From the NCBI RefSeq assembly GCF_050589705.1, contig NZ_JBNGOT010000008.1, positions 1 to 64,000 on the forward strand: 64,000 bases of DNA, written 5' to 3'. Below are positions 53,338 to 62,337 of the stretch, one piece after another. Both the position numbers and the translations under genes were made by a program. How positions within the stretch are numbered: the first letter of the stretch is position 1; every line of letters starts with the position of its first letter. The notes beneath the pieces are model-generated. The model had not been told where the DNA came from. It did no database searches and was given only the letters and a program-made list of their open reading frames with translations. This DNA is from Sunxiuqinia rutila (GTDB taxonomy: Bacteria > Bacteroidota > Bacteroidia > Bacteroidales > Prolixibacteraceae).

Positions 53338-53865
53338 ATGGTATTCCAGTTAAAAATAACTTCTATTGAGAATGCTGATTTTTTAAGGATAATCGAAATA
53401 GATGGAAAAAGCAGTTTTGCAGATTTACACTGGTGCATTCAAAAGTGCTGCAATTACAGTTCCGATCAACTGGCCTCCTTTTTTGTGGCCAGCAAGCACC
53501 ACGGGAAACAAACAGAAATCACATTCTTAGATTTTGGTAGACCTGGGTCCTCCATTTTAATCATGGGGAAAACCCAACTACATAATATCCTCTCAAGCAT
53601 AGGACAACGTTTGCTCTATGTATTTGACTTCTTTAATGACAGATCTTTTTATATTGAATTAACTGAAATTTACATGGAAAAGAATCTTCGCGAAAACCAA
53701 GTCACCTATCAACAGGGTGATGCCCCTGCACAAGTTCTGGAAGAAGAATTACAGGACCAGGGTCTCGAAATTCTCAATCAGGAGAATAAATATCAGGATT
53801 ATGGTGATTTAGATGATTATACCGAAATTTTTGGCGAAATGGAGGATCTAATCGAAGGGGACTAA
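53338..53865 (+). CDS. pRiA4b ORF-3-like (PF07929) protein
   Basis: A 175-residue protein. The family opening FQLKITSIENADFLRIIEI and SSFADLHWCIQKCCNY, with ASFFVASKHHGKQTEITFLDF and YVFDFFNDRSFYIEL, matches the plasmid pRiA4b ORF-3 family, also called IS1096 passenger TnpR-like. The family name derives from mobile elements, but this gene is chromosomal, followed by miaA, and no transposase is nearby. The C-terminal third is acidic (DDYTEIFGEMEDLIEGD). Function unknown. Confidence 0.8.
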   Translation: MVFQLKITSIENADFLRIIEIDGKSSFADLHWCIQKCCNYSSDQLASFFVASKHHGKQTEITFLDFGRPGSSILIMGKTQLHNILSSIGQRLLYVFDFFNDRSFYIELTEIYMEKNLRENQVTYQQGDAPAQVLEEELQDQGLEILNQENKYQDYGDLDDYTEIFGEMEDLIEGD

Positions 53866-53876
53866 AGGGTCCCCTT
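53855..53876 (+). terminator. Hairpin overlapping the stop of the PF07929 gene
   Basis: AAGGGGAC (53855-53862) pairs with GTCCCCTT (53869-53876), with the TAA stop in the loop. The T-run after it is weak, so it is a possible terminator rather than a sure one. Confidence 0.5.
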
Positions 53877-53896
53877 CCTTATTTTCCCAAAAGCAC

Positions 53897-53904
53897 TACC
53901 TTTG
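53897..53904 (+). promoter_or_regulatory. -7 element ahead of miaA
   Basis: TACCTTTG, 23 bases before the miaA ATG. No good TTTG at -33. Confidence 0.5.
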
Positions 53905-53927
53905 TCCGTTCAATGATTTAACAACGA

Positions 53928-54833
53928 ATGGAGAAAACATTAATAGTCGTTCAAGGGCCCACGGGCATTGGAAAAAGTTCTTTAAGTATCCAACTGGCCA
54001 AACATTTCAAAACCGAAATCATTTCGGCTGATTCCCGTCAAATTTTCAGGGAACTGTCCATCGGAACAGCTGTTCCAACACCGGATGAGCTCAACCAGGC
54101 TCCCCACCACCTCATCCATTCCCATTCCATTCATGATGATTACAATGCCAGTCGCTTTGAATCCGACGCACTGGACTTAATTGCAAGCTGTTTTTCCAAA
54201 CAAGATATGCTGGTTATGACAGGTGGCTCCATGCTCTATGTTGATGCGGTATGCAAAGGAATTGATGAACAACCGGACGTTGATCATGAAATTCGGGAAA
54301 AACTAACCCGCGATTTTGAAGAAAAAGGCATTGAATACTTACGCATGAAATTAAAGCAACTTGATGCCAGCTACTACCAGCAAGTTGACCTCAAAAACCC
54401 CAAACGGCTGATTCGGGCATTGGAAGTCTGCCTGATGACTGGCAAGCCCTATTCTTCATTCCGGAAAGAAACAATCAAAGAGCGTCCATTCAAAATCCTG
54501 AAAATTGGATTAAACATGGAACGTGAAAAACTCTACAACCAGATTAATAAACGGGTAGACCTTATGATGGAAGCCGGTCTGGAAGAGGAAGCCCGAAGCA
54601 TTTATCCGTTCAAACACTTAAACTCACTCAATACCGTAGGTTATAAGGAGCTTTTTGCTTATTTCGATGGCGAAACCAGTTTGGAGAAGGCTGTTGAACT
54701 CATCAAACGAAACTCACGGCGCTATGCCCGCAAGCAGCTCACCTGGCTGCGCAAAGATCCGGACATTCATTGGTTTGAGCCCCATCAACAGGAGGAGATC
54801 ATCTGCTTTATTCATGAAACTCTGAAGACATGA
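53928..54833 (+). CDS. miaA: tRNA dimethylallyltransferase
   Basis: A 301-residue enzyme that adds an isopentenyl group to A37 of tRNAs reading UNN codons. P-loop GPTGIGKSS (residues 9-17), then IISADSRQIFRELSIGTAVP and DDYNASRFESDA, the tRNA/DMAPP-binding elements, and LIRALEVCLMTGKPYS. It overlaps the Nudix gene by four bases (ATGA). Confidence 0.96.
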   Translation: MEKTLIVVQGPTGIGKSSLSIQLAKHFKTEIISADSRQIFRELSIGTAVPTPDELNQAPHHLIHSHSIHDDYNASRFESDALDLIASCFSKQDMLVMTGGSMLYVDAVCKGIDEQPDVDHEIREKLTRDFEEKGIEYLRMKLKQLDASYYQQVDLKNPKRLIRALEVCLMTGKPYSSFRKETIKERPFKILKIGLNMEREKLYNQINKRVDLMMEAGLEEEARSIYPFKHLNSLNTVGYKELFAYFDGETSLEKAVELIKRNSRRYARKQLTWLRKDPDIHWFEPHQQEEIICFIHETLKT

Positions 54834-55291
54834 AACCAATGCAACCAAATCAATTTACCATTCGGGTTTATGGTCTTTTCATCAACGACCAACAGGAGGT
54901 GTTGATTACCGACGAATTTCAACTCAATACAAAAATGACCAAATTCCCCGGAGGCGGCTTGCAGTTTGGCGAAGGAACCATCGATTGCTTAAAACGGGAA
55001 ATGCTGGAAGAATGTCAACAGGAGATTGAATCAATCACCCATTTCTACACCACTGATTATTATCAAAAAGCCTTTTTTTACGAGAGTCATCAACTCATCA
55101 GCATTTACTACAAGGCCCGATTAAAAAAGCCCCTCAGATTTAAAATTTCTCAAAAGCCCTTTGATTTTGAAATTGAGGAGAACGGACAACAATCGTTTCG
55201 ATGGATAAAGCTGAAAGCGTTAAATCCTGACGATTTCTCTTTCCCGATTGATAAACATGTTGCACATTTGCTGAAACAACAAAATTCCTAG
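54830..55291 (+). CDS. Nudix hydrolase
   Basis: A 153-residue protein. The Nudix box GX5EX7REX2EE is seen in GGLQFGEGTIDCLKREMLEE, with the catalytic glutamates. These enzymes cleave nucleoside-diphosphate-linked compounds; the substrate cannot be read here. Translationally coupled to miaA by ATGA, suggesting a shared transcript. Confidence 0.9.
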   Translation: MKPMQPNQFTIRVYGLFINDQQEVLITDEFQLNTKMTKFPGGGLQFGEGTIDCLKREMLEECQQEIESITHFYTTDYYQKAFFYESHQLISIYYKARLKKPLRFKISQKPFDFEIEENGQQSFRWIKLKALNPDDFSFPIDKHVAHLLKQQNS

Positions 55292-55333
55292 AAATTACGG
55301 ATAGAGGTCCTACCTCCAAAAGTATAGCTTGAA

Positions 55334-56479
55334 ATGACTAAAACCATCAAAATAATAGGTCCGGCTTATCCGTTTCGCGGCGGACTGGCAGCATATAACG
55401 AACGTTTGGCTATTGAGTTTCAGAACCAGGGCTACCAGGTAGAAATAGAAACCTTTACCATTCAATATCCGAAACTTCTGTTTCCCGGCAAGTCGCAGTA
55501 TGTTGACGGACAAGCACCAGAGCAGTTAAAAATCAAGCGAACCGTAAATTCCATCAACCCTCTCAACTGGTTTCGGGTTGGAAAACGTATTCAGAAAGAA
55601 AAACCCGACCTGTTGATGGTACGATACTGGCTGCCATTTATGGGTCCCGTTTTAGGAACCATCTGTCGCATTGTACGCAAAAACGCACATACCAAGGTGG
55701 TTTGCCTCGCCGACAACATAGTGCCCCACGAAAAACGCCCCGGTGATCGTTTGCTCACTCATTATTTCATGAAAAGCATTGATGGCATGGTCGCCATGTC
55801 ACAATCGGTACTCAACGACATTAACCTCTTCACTCCCGGGCTCCCCCGGGCACTTTGCCCGCACCCCTTGTTCGATAACTTTGGCGAACGCCTGGAGCAA
55901 ACGAAAGCCAAAAGTATGCTTCAACTGGACCAGGAAACCAGCTACTTACTTTTCTTTGGTTTTATTCGCGAGTACAAAGGACTCGATATTTTGCTAAAAG
56001 CCTTTGCTGATGAACGAATACAAAAGCTTCCGGTGAAGTTGATTGTTGCCGGTGAATTTTACACCAAGCCCGAACCCTACCTGCAAATGTTAGCCGATTG
56101 GAATCTCAATAACCGGGTTCTACTACACACGGACTTTATCCCGAATGATAAAGTCAATCAGTATTTCAGCGCAGCCGACTTGGTAGTACAACCCTATAAA
56201 AGTGCCACGCAAAGTGGTGTAACACAAATTGGCTATCATTTCGAAAAGGCCATGCTGGTAACCGATGTGGGCGGGCTTTCTGAAATTATACCGCACAAAA
56301 AAGTTGGCTATGTAGTGCCCCCCAATGAAAAAGCCATTGCTGATGCCATTGTCGATTTTTACGACAACAAACGCCAGGCAGTATTCGAAGAAAACATCAT
56401 CGAAGAGAAAAAGAAATTTTCCTGGGCTAACATGGTTCAAGCATTTCAATCGGTTTACAACTCACTGAACAAGCCTTAA
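55334..56479 (+). CDS. Family 4 glycosyltransferase
   Basis: A 381-residue GT-B type enzyme. The N-terminal domain begins TIKIIGPAYPFRGGLAAYNERL, and the donor-binding C-terminal part has LLFFGFIREYKGLDILLKAF and the EX7E-type motif near KSATQSGVTQIGYHFEKAMLV. It adds a sugar to an unknown acceptor, probably an exopolysaccharide, lipid or glycoprotein. It follows the Nudix gene by 42 bases and precedes relA/spoT by 176. Confidence 0.88.
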   Translation: MTKTIKIIGPAYPFRGGLAAYNERLAIEFQNQGYQVEIETFTIQYPKLLFPGKSQYVDGQAPEQLKIKRTVNSINPLNWFRVGKRIQKEKPDLLMVRYWLPFMGPVLGTICRIVRKNAHTKVVCLADNIVPHEKRPGDRLLTHYFMKSIDGMVAMSQSVLNDINLFTPGLPRALCPHPLFDNFGERLEQTKAKSMLQLDQETSYLLFFGFIREYKGLDILLKAFADERIQKLPVKLIVAGEFYTKPEPYLQMLADWNLNNRVLLHTDFIPNDKVNQYFSAADLVVQPYKSATQSGVTQIGYHFEKAMLVTDVGGLSEIIPHKKVGYVVPPNEKAIADAIVDFYDNKRQAVFEENIIEEKKKFSWANMVQAFQSVYNSLNKP

Positions 56480-56655
56480 AAAATCCTGTTTTTTTTACGA
56501 GTAAGACTGGTCGGTCTGAACAAATACAGCCACTTAATGCTTTCATTAACGATGGGTGAAATCTGTTTATTTCGGACACCAGACCAGGCTAAATTTTATA
56601 CGAAATAGACTATATTTACCTTTTGCAAATCGGAAAAGGCATTAATACTTGTTGC

Positions 56656-58908
56656 ATGACGGAGATTAATAAATTACAGACGAAAGCAGAGCAGCGATTA
56701 ATTGCTGACTATTACGATAATTTGACCAATACATTTGCCCAGCGAATTACCGATGAGGGACGTGAGCGCATTCGAAGAGCTTTTGAATTTGCCAACAGTG
56801 CACATGCTGGCGTCAAACGCAAATCCGGCGAGCCTTACATTATTCATCCGCTGGCCGTTGCTCAAATCGTATCTGGTGAAATGGGTTTGGGGGCCACCTC
56901 AATTATCTCAGCCATTCTGCACGACGTTGTTGAAGATACCGATTACACCCTTGAGGACATTCAAAACCTGTTTGGCGAGAAAGTAAGTAAGGTTGTAGAC
57001 GGGCTGACCAAACTATCCGATGAAATTACCGCTCAGCATGATTCGAAACAAGCCACCAATTTCCGGAAAATGCTGATGACCCTTTCCGATGATGTTAGGG
57101 TGATTCTGATCAAGCTGGCTGACAGACTCCATAACATGCGTACGCTCGACAGCATGCCGCTTCCCAAACAACTTAAAATTGCCGCTGAAACCCTTTACAT
57201 ATTTGCTCCCTTGGCGCACCGGCTGGGCCTCTATTCCATCAAAACAGAACTGGAAGACCTCAGCTTAAAGTACAAACAGCCCGAAACTTACAATCAGATT
57301 GTATTCAGGCTCCACAGCCAGCGCGAACGCAGAGAATACCTGGTGGATGAATTTATCAAGCCTGTTCAGGAGCAGCTCGAAAAAGAGGGCATCGACTTTA
57401 CGGTTTCCGGACGCTTAAAATCCATCTATTCCATCTGGAATAAAATGCAAACCAAAGGCGTTTCGTTTGACGAAGTGTATGACTTGATGGCCATCCGGAT
57501 TGTATTCAAGCCTAAGCCCAATGTTTCGGAAAAAAGGCAATGCTTCGACATTCTTTCGCTGATTACCGACATTTACAAACCCAAGCCCGACCGTATTCGC
57601 GACTGGATCACCATTCCAAAGGCCAATGGTTATGAAGCACTTCATGTTACCGTAATGGGCCCGGAAGGCAAGTGGGTTGAAGTCCAAATTCGAACCGAAC
57701 GCATGGACGAAGTGGCCGAGCGTGGATTTGCCGCACACTACAACTACAAGTACAAAGGCGTTCATTCTCCGGAAACAGAGCTGGACAAATGGCTGGAAAA
57801 AATCCGGGAAATGCTCCAGAACCCCGAATCGGATGCCATGGAGTTTCTGGATCAATTTAAGATGAATTTATTTTCATCCGAAATCGTTGTTTTCACTCCG
57901 AAAGGTGACATGATCAACTTGCCCAAAAGTGCCACAGTCATCGATTTCGCCTATGAAATTCACACCGACCTGGGCAATCATTGTATTGGAGCCAAAGTCA
58001 ATCACAAATTGGTACCTGTTAGTCATGTCCTGCAAAGTGGCGATCAGGTTGAATTACTTACCTCCAAAACCCAGACACCCGATCTTTCATGGCTGCAGTT
58101 TATGACCACGGCCAAAGCAAAAACCAAGGTGAAGCAAGCGTTCAAAATGGACAAGAAGATGCACTTGGAGAAAGGCCGTGAAATTATTGTAGAAAAGCTG
58201 AAAGAACACAAAATAAAACCTTCGTCCGACACCCTGAAAAAACTGGCATCCCACTACAACCTGTCCAACAAAGACCAGCTATACGCCAATGTAGGTATGG
58301 GATTCATTCAGATTGACGACCTGGAAAGCATCTTAAAAACTCGCCGTGAAAACAAACTTGCCAAGTATTGGAAACTTTCTTTCGGAAAAAACAAAAAAGA
58401 AGAAAGCGAATTGGAACTTGAGTTGCCCAAAACACAGATCAACAAGAAAAACACCTTTTTGCTGAAAGAAGATCCGGACGAAAGCACCTATACCCTGGCC
58501 AAATGCTGCCAACCCATTCCGGGCGACAATGTGCTGGGCTACATGAGCTCGAATAACCACGTCATTATTCATAAGCGGAATTGTCCTGAAGCAAACAAAC
58601 TCATGTCGCAACAAGGCGACCGAATTATTACAGCAGAATGGACGAACTTCAAAAAACGCTCCTACCTGACCCGCATAAAGATAAACGGCTTCGACCGGGT
58701 AGGAATTGTCAGCGAGGTAACCAACATCATCTCCAAGCAGAACAACATCAATATGCGCACGGTAATGTTTGACACCCACGATGGTATTTTCGAAGGAGAC
58801 CTGTTTATTTATATCCACAACCTGGATGACTTAAATAAATTAATTTCACGATTAATGAAAATCAAAGGAATAGACACCATTGAGCGAATTGAAAAAGTTG
58901 AGAATTAG
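56656..58908 (+). CDS. Bifunctional (p)ppGpp synthetase/hydrolase (RelA/SpoT)
   Basis: A 750-residue stringent-response enzyme. The order is an HD hydrolase (about 35-190; LHDVVEDTDYT, LADRLHNMRT), the synthetase (about 240-380; GRLKSIYSIWNKMQ, YDLMAIRIVF, GYEALHVTV), a TGS domain (about 400-465; VVFTPKGDMINLPK), a helical/zinc-finger region (about 590-620; LAKCCQPIPGDNVLGY) and a C-terminal ACT domain. The intact HD and synthetase motifs suggest both activities. The start was set at ATG 56656 (MTEINKLQ); codons upstream lie in promoter sequence. Confidence 0.95.
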   Translation: MTEINKLQTKAEQRLIADYYDNLTNTFAQRITDEGRERIRRAFEFANSAHAGVKRKSGEPYIIHPLAVAQIVSGEMGLGATSIISAILHDVVEDTDYTLEDIQNLFGEKVSKVVDGLTKLSDEITAQHDSKQATNFRKMLMTLSDDVRVILIKLADRLHNMRTLDSMPLPKQLKIAAETLYIFAPLAHRLGLYSIKTELEDLSLKYKQPETYNQIVFRLHSQRERREYLVDEFIKPVQEQLEKEGIDFTVSGRLKSIYSIWNKMQTKGVSFDEVYDLMAIRIVFKPKPNVSEKRQCFDILSLITDIYKPKPDRIRDWITIPKANGYEALHVTVMGPEGKWVEVQIRTERMDEVAERGFAAHYNYKYKGVHSPETELDKWLEKIREMLQNPESDAMEFLDQFKMNLFSSEIVVFTPKGDMINLPKSATVIDFAYEIHTDLGNHCIGAKVNHKLVPVSHVLQSGDQVELLTSKTQTPDLSWLQFMTTAKAKTKVKQAFKMDKKMHLEKGREIIVEKLKEHKIKPSSDTLKKLASHYNLSNKDQLYANVGMGFIQIDDLESILKTRRENKLAKYWKLSFGKNKKEESELELELPKTQINKKNTFLLKEDPDESTYTLAKCCQPIPGDNVLGYMSSNNHVIIHKRNCPEANKLMSQQGDRIITAEWTNFKKRSYLTRIKINGFDRVGIVSEVTNIISKQNNINMRTVMFDTHDGIFEGDLFIYIHNLDDLNKLISRLMKIKGIDTIERIEKVEN

Positions 58909-58942
58909 TTTATATTTAGTCTAAACAATCCCCATTTTTTAC

Positions 58943-58950
58943 TATTTTTG
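58943..58950 (+). promoter_or_regulatory. -7 element of the Fur-family gene
   Basis: TATTTTTG, 26 bases before the ATG at 58976. No TTTG is visible at -33. Confidence 0.55.
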
Positions 58951-58975
58951 TGCTTTATTTAAAATTGGTTTAAAT

Positions 58976-59416
58976 ATGAATAACCATAAAACGAAAGATA
59001 CTGTGAAAAACATGTTCACAGAATACCTGGAGAAGAATGGGCACCGAAAAACCCCTGAGCGCTTTGCCATTCTTGACGAGATTTATTCTCGTGAAGGGCA
59101 CTTTGATATTGAATCGCTCTATATTTCGATGAAAAATAAAAATTACCGGGTCAGCAGGGCAACGCTATACAACACCATCGACTTATTACTGGAATGCAAA
59201 CTCGTCGTTAAGCACCAGTTTGGCAAAAACATTGCTCAGTTTGAAAAAGCATTTGCCACCCTGCAACACGACCACCTGATTGACACCAACAACGGCATTG
59301 TCAAGGAATTTTACGATCCACGCATTCGTGAAATTATTGAAGAAGCCTGTTTGAAGTATAATTTCAAGCTTTCGCACCACACCCTGTACATTTACGGAGA
59401 AAGCATTGAACCTTAA
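58976..59416 (+). CDS. Fur-family transcriptional regulator lacking the CxxC zinc site
   Basis: A 146-residue regulator. A winged-helix domain covers residues 1-85 (GHRKTPERFAILDEIYSREGHFD, VSRATLYNTIDLLLECKLV). The dimerisation domain has the metal-binding HDHLI, where most Fur proteins continue with CxxC. Here the sequence is HDHLIDTNNGIVKEFYD, so the first zinc cysteine pair is absent, and no later CxxC exists. Alphaproteobacterial Fur/Mur proteins share this loss. Metal and targets are therefore uncertain. It lies between relA/spoT and purA and ends with a terminator. Confidence 0.9.
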   Translation: MNNHKTKDTVKNMFTEYLEKNGHRKTPERFAILDEIYSREGHFDIESLYISMKNKNYRVSRATLYNTIDLLLECKLVVKHQFGKNIAQFEKAFATLQHDHLIDTNNGIVKEFYDPRIREIIEEACLKYNFKLSHHTLYIYGESIEP

Positions 59417-59444
59417 CTTCTATTAAACTCATTATAAATAAACG

Positions 59445-59470
59445 GCCTCTGATGAAACAGAGGCTTTTTT
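59445..59470 (+). terminator. Terminator after the Fur-family gene
   Basis: GCCTCTG (59445-59451) pairs with CAGAGGC (59458-59464), followed by six T. Confidence 0.9.
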
Positions 59471-59602
59471 ATGCCCGAATGAAAAAATAATTTGTAATTT
59501 TATTCGCCAAATAATACACAATTTGGCACCGCAGAACACTTTCAGGATGAAAGCATTAAACTCTGCGGTTTAATTATGCTTTAAAATTGTAACCCAAATA
59601 GA

Positions 59603-60880
59603 ATGAAAGTAGATGTTATTTTAGGTCTCCAATGGGGAGATGAAGGAAAAGGAAAGATTGTAGACGTCTTAACCCCAAAATACGATGCCATTTCTCGGTT
59701 TCAAGGTGGACCAAACGCTGGGCACACACTAGAAATCAACGATTTCAAGCAAGTATTACACTCTATTCCGTCAGGAATCTTCCACGAAAATAAAGTCAAC
59801 CTCATTGGAAACGGTGTTGTGCTGGATCCTTTGGTTTTTAAGAAAGAAATTGACTCGTTGAAAAAGCACGGTCTGGACTTGCACAAAAACCTGTACATCT
59901 CTAAAAAAGCCCACCTGATTTTACCAACTCACAAATTGCTTGACGCAGCTTCGGAAGCAGCCAAAGGGGATACAAAAATCGGATCAACCCTAAAAGGGAT
60001 TGGACCAACCTACAAAGATAAAATTGGACGGGATGGCTTGCGTGTTGGTGATTTGGGCGAAAATTTTGAAGAAAAATACGCTCAGCGCACGAACGCTCAC
60101 AAAGAAATGCTTGAGAAATTCTTCCAGTTCGACTACAAAGAGCTTCTTGAGCAGGTTGAGAAAGAGTGGTTCGAAGCCATTGAGATTTTAAAAGAATTTA
60201 CCTTTGTTGACAGCGAGCACATGGTTAACGACCTGTTGCAGGAAGAAAAATCGGTCTTGGCTGAAGGTGCACAAGGAACTCTACTGGACATCGATTTTGG
60301 ATCATACCCTTTTGTTACTTCGTCCAACACCATTTGTGCAGGAGCATGTACCGGACTGGGAATTGCGCCACAAAAAATTGGCAAAGTATTCGGAATCTTC
60401 AAAGCCTATTGCACACGCGTAGGTATGGGACCTTTCCCAACCGAGCTTCACTGTGAAACCGGCCAAAAACTGCGCGATGCAGGCAATGAGTACGGATCAA
60501 CAACCGGACGCCCACGGCGTTGTGGCTGGCTTGACTTGGTTGCTCTGAAATATTCCATCATGATTAATGGTGTAACCGAACTTTTCATGATGAAAGGAGA
60601 CGTTCTTGACGACTTTGACACCATTAAAGTTTGTGTGGGCTACGAAATTGACGGTGAAGTTGTTGATAAGTTCCCGTTTGAGTTGGACGATCAGGTAAAA
60701 CCAATTTATGTCGAGCTTCCTGGCTGGAAAACAGATTTAACGAAACTCACTCACTCCAATGAGTTTCCGGAAGAATTGAATAACTACATCAGCTTCATTG
60801 AAGATGAAACCGGCGTTCCAATTACGATCACTTCGGTTGGGCCTAACCGGGCACAAACCATCCACACGGTTAAAGAATAA
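59603..60880 (+). CDS. purA: Adenylosuccinate synthetase
   Basis: A 425-residue enzyme that joins IMP and aspartate with GTP in AMP synthesis. The GTP loop LQWGDEGKGKIVDVL, the GPNAGHT loop, ALGAQGTLLDIDFGSYPFVTSS-type segment (EGAQGTLLDIDFGSYPF) and TTGRPRRCGWLDLVALK are all present. Own terminator follows. Confidence 0.98.
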   Translation: MKVDVILGLQWGDEGKGKIVDVLTPKYDAISRFQGGPNAGHTLEINDFKQVLHSIPSGIFHENKVNLIGNGVVLDPLVFKKEIDSLKKHGLDLHKNLYISKKAHLILPTHKLLDAASEAAKGDTKIGSTLKGIGPTYKDKIGRDGLRVGDLGENFEEKYAQRTNAHKEMLEKFFQFDYKELLEQVEKEWFEAIEILKEFTFVDSEHMVNDLLQEEKSVLAEGAQGTLLDIDFGSYPFVTSSNTICAGACTGLGIAPQKIGKVFGIFKAYCTRVGMGPFPTELHCETGQKLRDAGNEYGSTTGRPRRCGWLDLVALKYSIMINGVTELFMMKGDVLDDFDTIKVCVGYEIDGEVVDKFPFELDDQVKPIYVELPGWKTDLTKLTHSNEFPEELNNYISFIEDETGVPITITSVGPNRAQTIHTVKE

Positions 60881-60905
60881 CAAGCCAAATTCATAAAATA
60901 CCTCA

Positions 60906-60934
60906 AAAGAGCCCTAAATAAGGGCTCTTTTTCG
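60906..60934 (+). terminator. purA terminator
   Basis: AAAGAGCCCT (60906-60915) pairs with AGGGCTCTTT (60921-60930), loop AAATA, then T-rich sequence. Confidence 0.9.
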
Positions 60935-61233
60935 TTTAAATCATTTCATTTTCTTTTTAAAGTTCACTTAAAATACTATTTTTAGCATGCTTATTCCAGA
61001 AGGCTTTTTATTTTCTTCTATAAATACATTTTCATCTGTTTTTGGTGCTTAGGAGGATAATTATTTTACAGAAGATGGGACTTTTAAAAAGATACTACCC
61101 GGAATAGGTATTTGCGATTTACATAGAGAAAAGTAAAACCTTAACCGTTTTACAGCAGGGACGTTCAACGAGTTTTCTTAACAGAAAAGTCTCAAAATAG
61201 TAGTTTTTTGAAACCAAAAATGAATGAACGTTT
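60935..61233. other. Intergenic region with an isolated AGGAGG
   Basis: A/T-rich DNA without a recognised gene. It holds TTAGGAGGATAA (61049-61060), a perfect SD-like core. The next ATG, at 61075, is 18 bases away and opens only a 10-codon frame, so a translated product is doubtful. TATTTTTA (60977-60984) is near a -7 element. Confidence 0.4.
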
Positions 61234-62337
61234 ATGAACATTGTGCACCCGACCTTAATCCTTGACAAAGAAGTATGTTTAAGGAATATTGCCCGAATGG
61301 CTGAAAAAGCTAAAGCTAAAAAGCTGCTTTTCAGACCACATTTTAAAACCCATCAATCAGCTGTTGTGGGGGAATGGTTTCGTGAGCATGGAGTAACCGC
61401 CATCACGGTGTCCTCTGTTCAAATGGCCACCTATTTTGCCCAGCATGGATGGAACGACATTACCATCGCCGTACCAGTCAATATACTGGAAATAAACCAA
61501 ATCAATTCGCTGGCAAAAAAAATAAACCTCAACCTGATTGTTGAGAATAAAGACATCCTGACACAACTCGCTAAATTTATAAAATCCCCAATAGGACTGT
61601 TTATCGAAATCGACACGGGGCACAACCGAACTGGAATTATGGCCAGTAAAACCAATCAGATAGACAGTCTGCTGGAAATTATTAAGCAAACCTCAGCCAT
61701 TCAATTCAAGGGATTTCTGACCCACGCAGGTCATACTTACAAAGCCAAAAGCAGGCATGAGATCTTCAATTTTCATTTTGATGCCCTGCTGAAAATGCGT
61801 TCACTCAGAAACCGATACAAAAAAGATTGGCCCAACCTGCTTGTTTCCATGGGCGACACGCCTTCGGAAAGCATTTGCGAAAACTTTGATGGGGTAGATG
61901 AAATTCGCCCCGGGAACTTTGTCTTCTACGACCTTATGCAACTCAAACTGGGAAGCTGTAATTTTGAAGACATTGCCATCCGGCTCGTATGCCCGGTAAT
62001 TGCCAAACACGGCTCGCGCAACGAGATTACCATTTACGGCGGAGCCATCCATATTTCCAAGGATTCCATTATAAATACGGATGGGAAGAGCCTGTACGGA
62101 CAGATCGTTATTCGTAAAGACGATGAAAAGATCTTGCTGGATGAGAAAAACTACCTTTGCGAAATGTCGCAGGAAACAGGTATTCTGAAGCTAACCTACA
62201 AGGATTTTAACCTGATCAATGTGGGCGATCTGGTTGAAATTATTCCGGTACACAGCTGTTTGACCGTTAACCTGATGGGAAATTATTACACAACAGATGG
62301 CGAACTAATTTCGTTAATCCCAAAATCAACCAACTAA
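61234..62337 (+). CDS. D-threonine aldolase / D-serine dehydratase-like PLP enzyme
   Basis: A 367-residue alanine-racemase-fold protein of the DSD1/D-threonine-aldolase group. The PLP-lysine lies in FRPHFKTHQSAVVG (about residue 38). The barrel continues with LFIEIDTGHNRTGI. The C-terminal beta-domain ends with the metal-binding VPVHSCLTVNLMGNYYTTDG; histidine and cysteine of the HSC motif are kept. The family needs PLP plus a metal ion and acts on D-hydroxy amino acids. The exact substrate is not evident. It overlaps the convergent cyclase-like gene by four bases. Confidence 0.85.
   Translation: MNIVHPTLILDKEVCLRNIARMAEKAKAKKLLFRPHFKTHQSAVVGEWFREHGVTAITVSSVQMATYFAQHGWNDITIAVPVNILEINQINSLAKKINLNLIVENKDILTQLAKFIKSPIGLFIEIDTGHNRTGIMASKTNQIDSLLEIIKQTSAIQFKGFLTHAGHTYKAKSRHEIFNFHFDALLKMRSLRNRYKKDWPNLLVSMGDTPSESICENFDGVDEIRPGNFVFYDLMQLKLGSCNFEDIAIRLVCPVIAKHGSRNEITIYGGAIHISKDSIINTDGKSLYGQIVIRKDDEKILLDEKNYLCEMSQETGILKLTYKDFNLINVGDLVEIIPVHSCLTVNLMGNYYTTDGELISLIPKSTN

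Noticed and set aside
53338..53865. Mobile element, because of the IS1096-passenger-like family name
   Set aside because: No transposase, terminal repeats or target duplications nearby; the gene precedes miaA in a housekeeping setting.
61075..61107. 10-codon frame after AGGAGG
   Set aside because: Spacing of 18 bases from the SD core is too long and the peptide is not recognisable.
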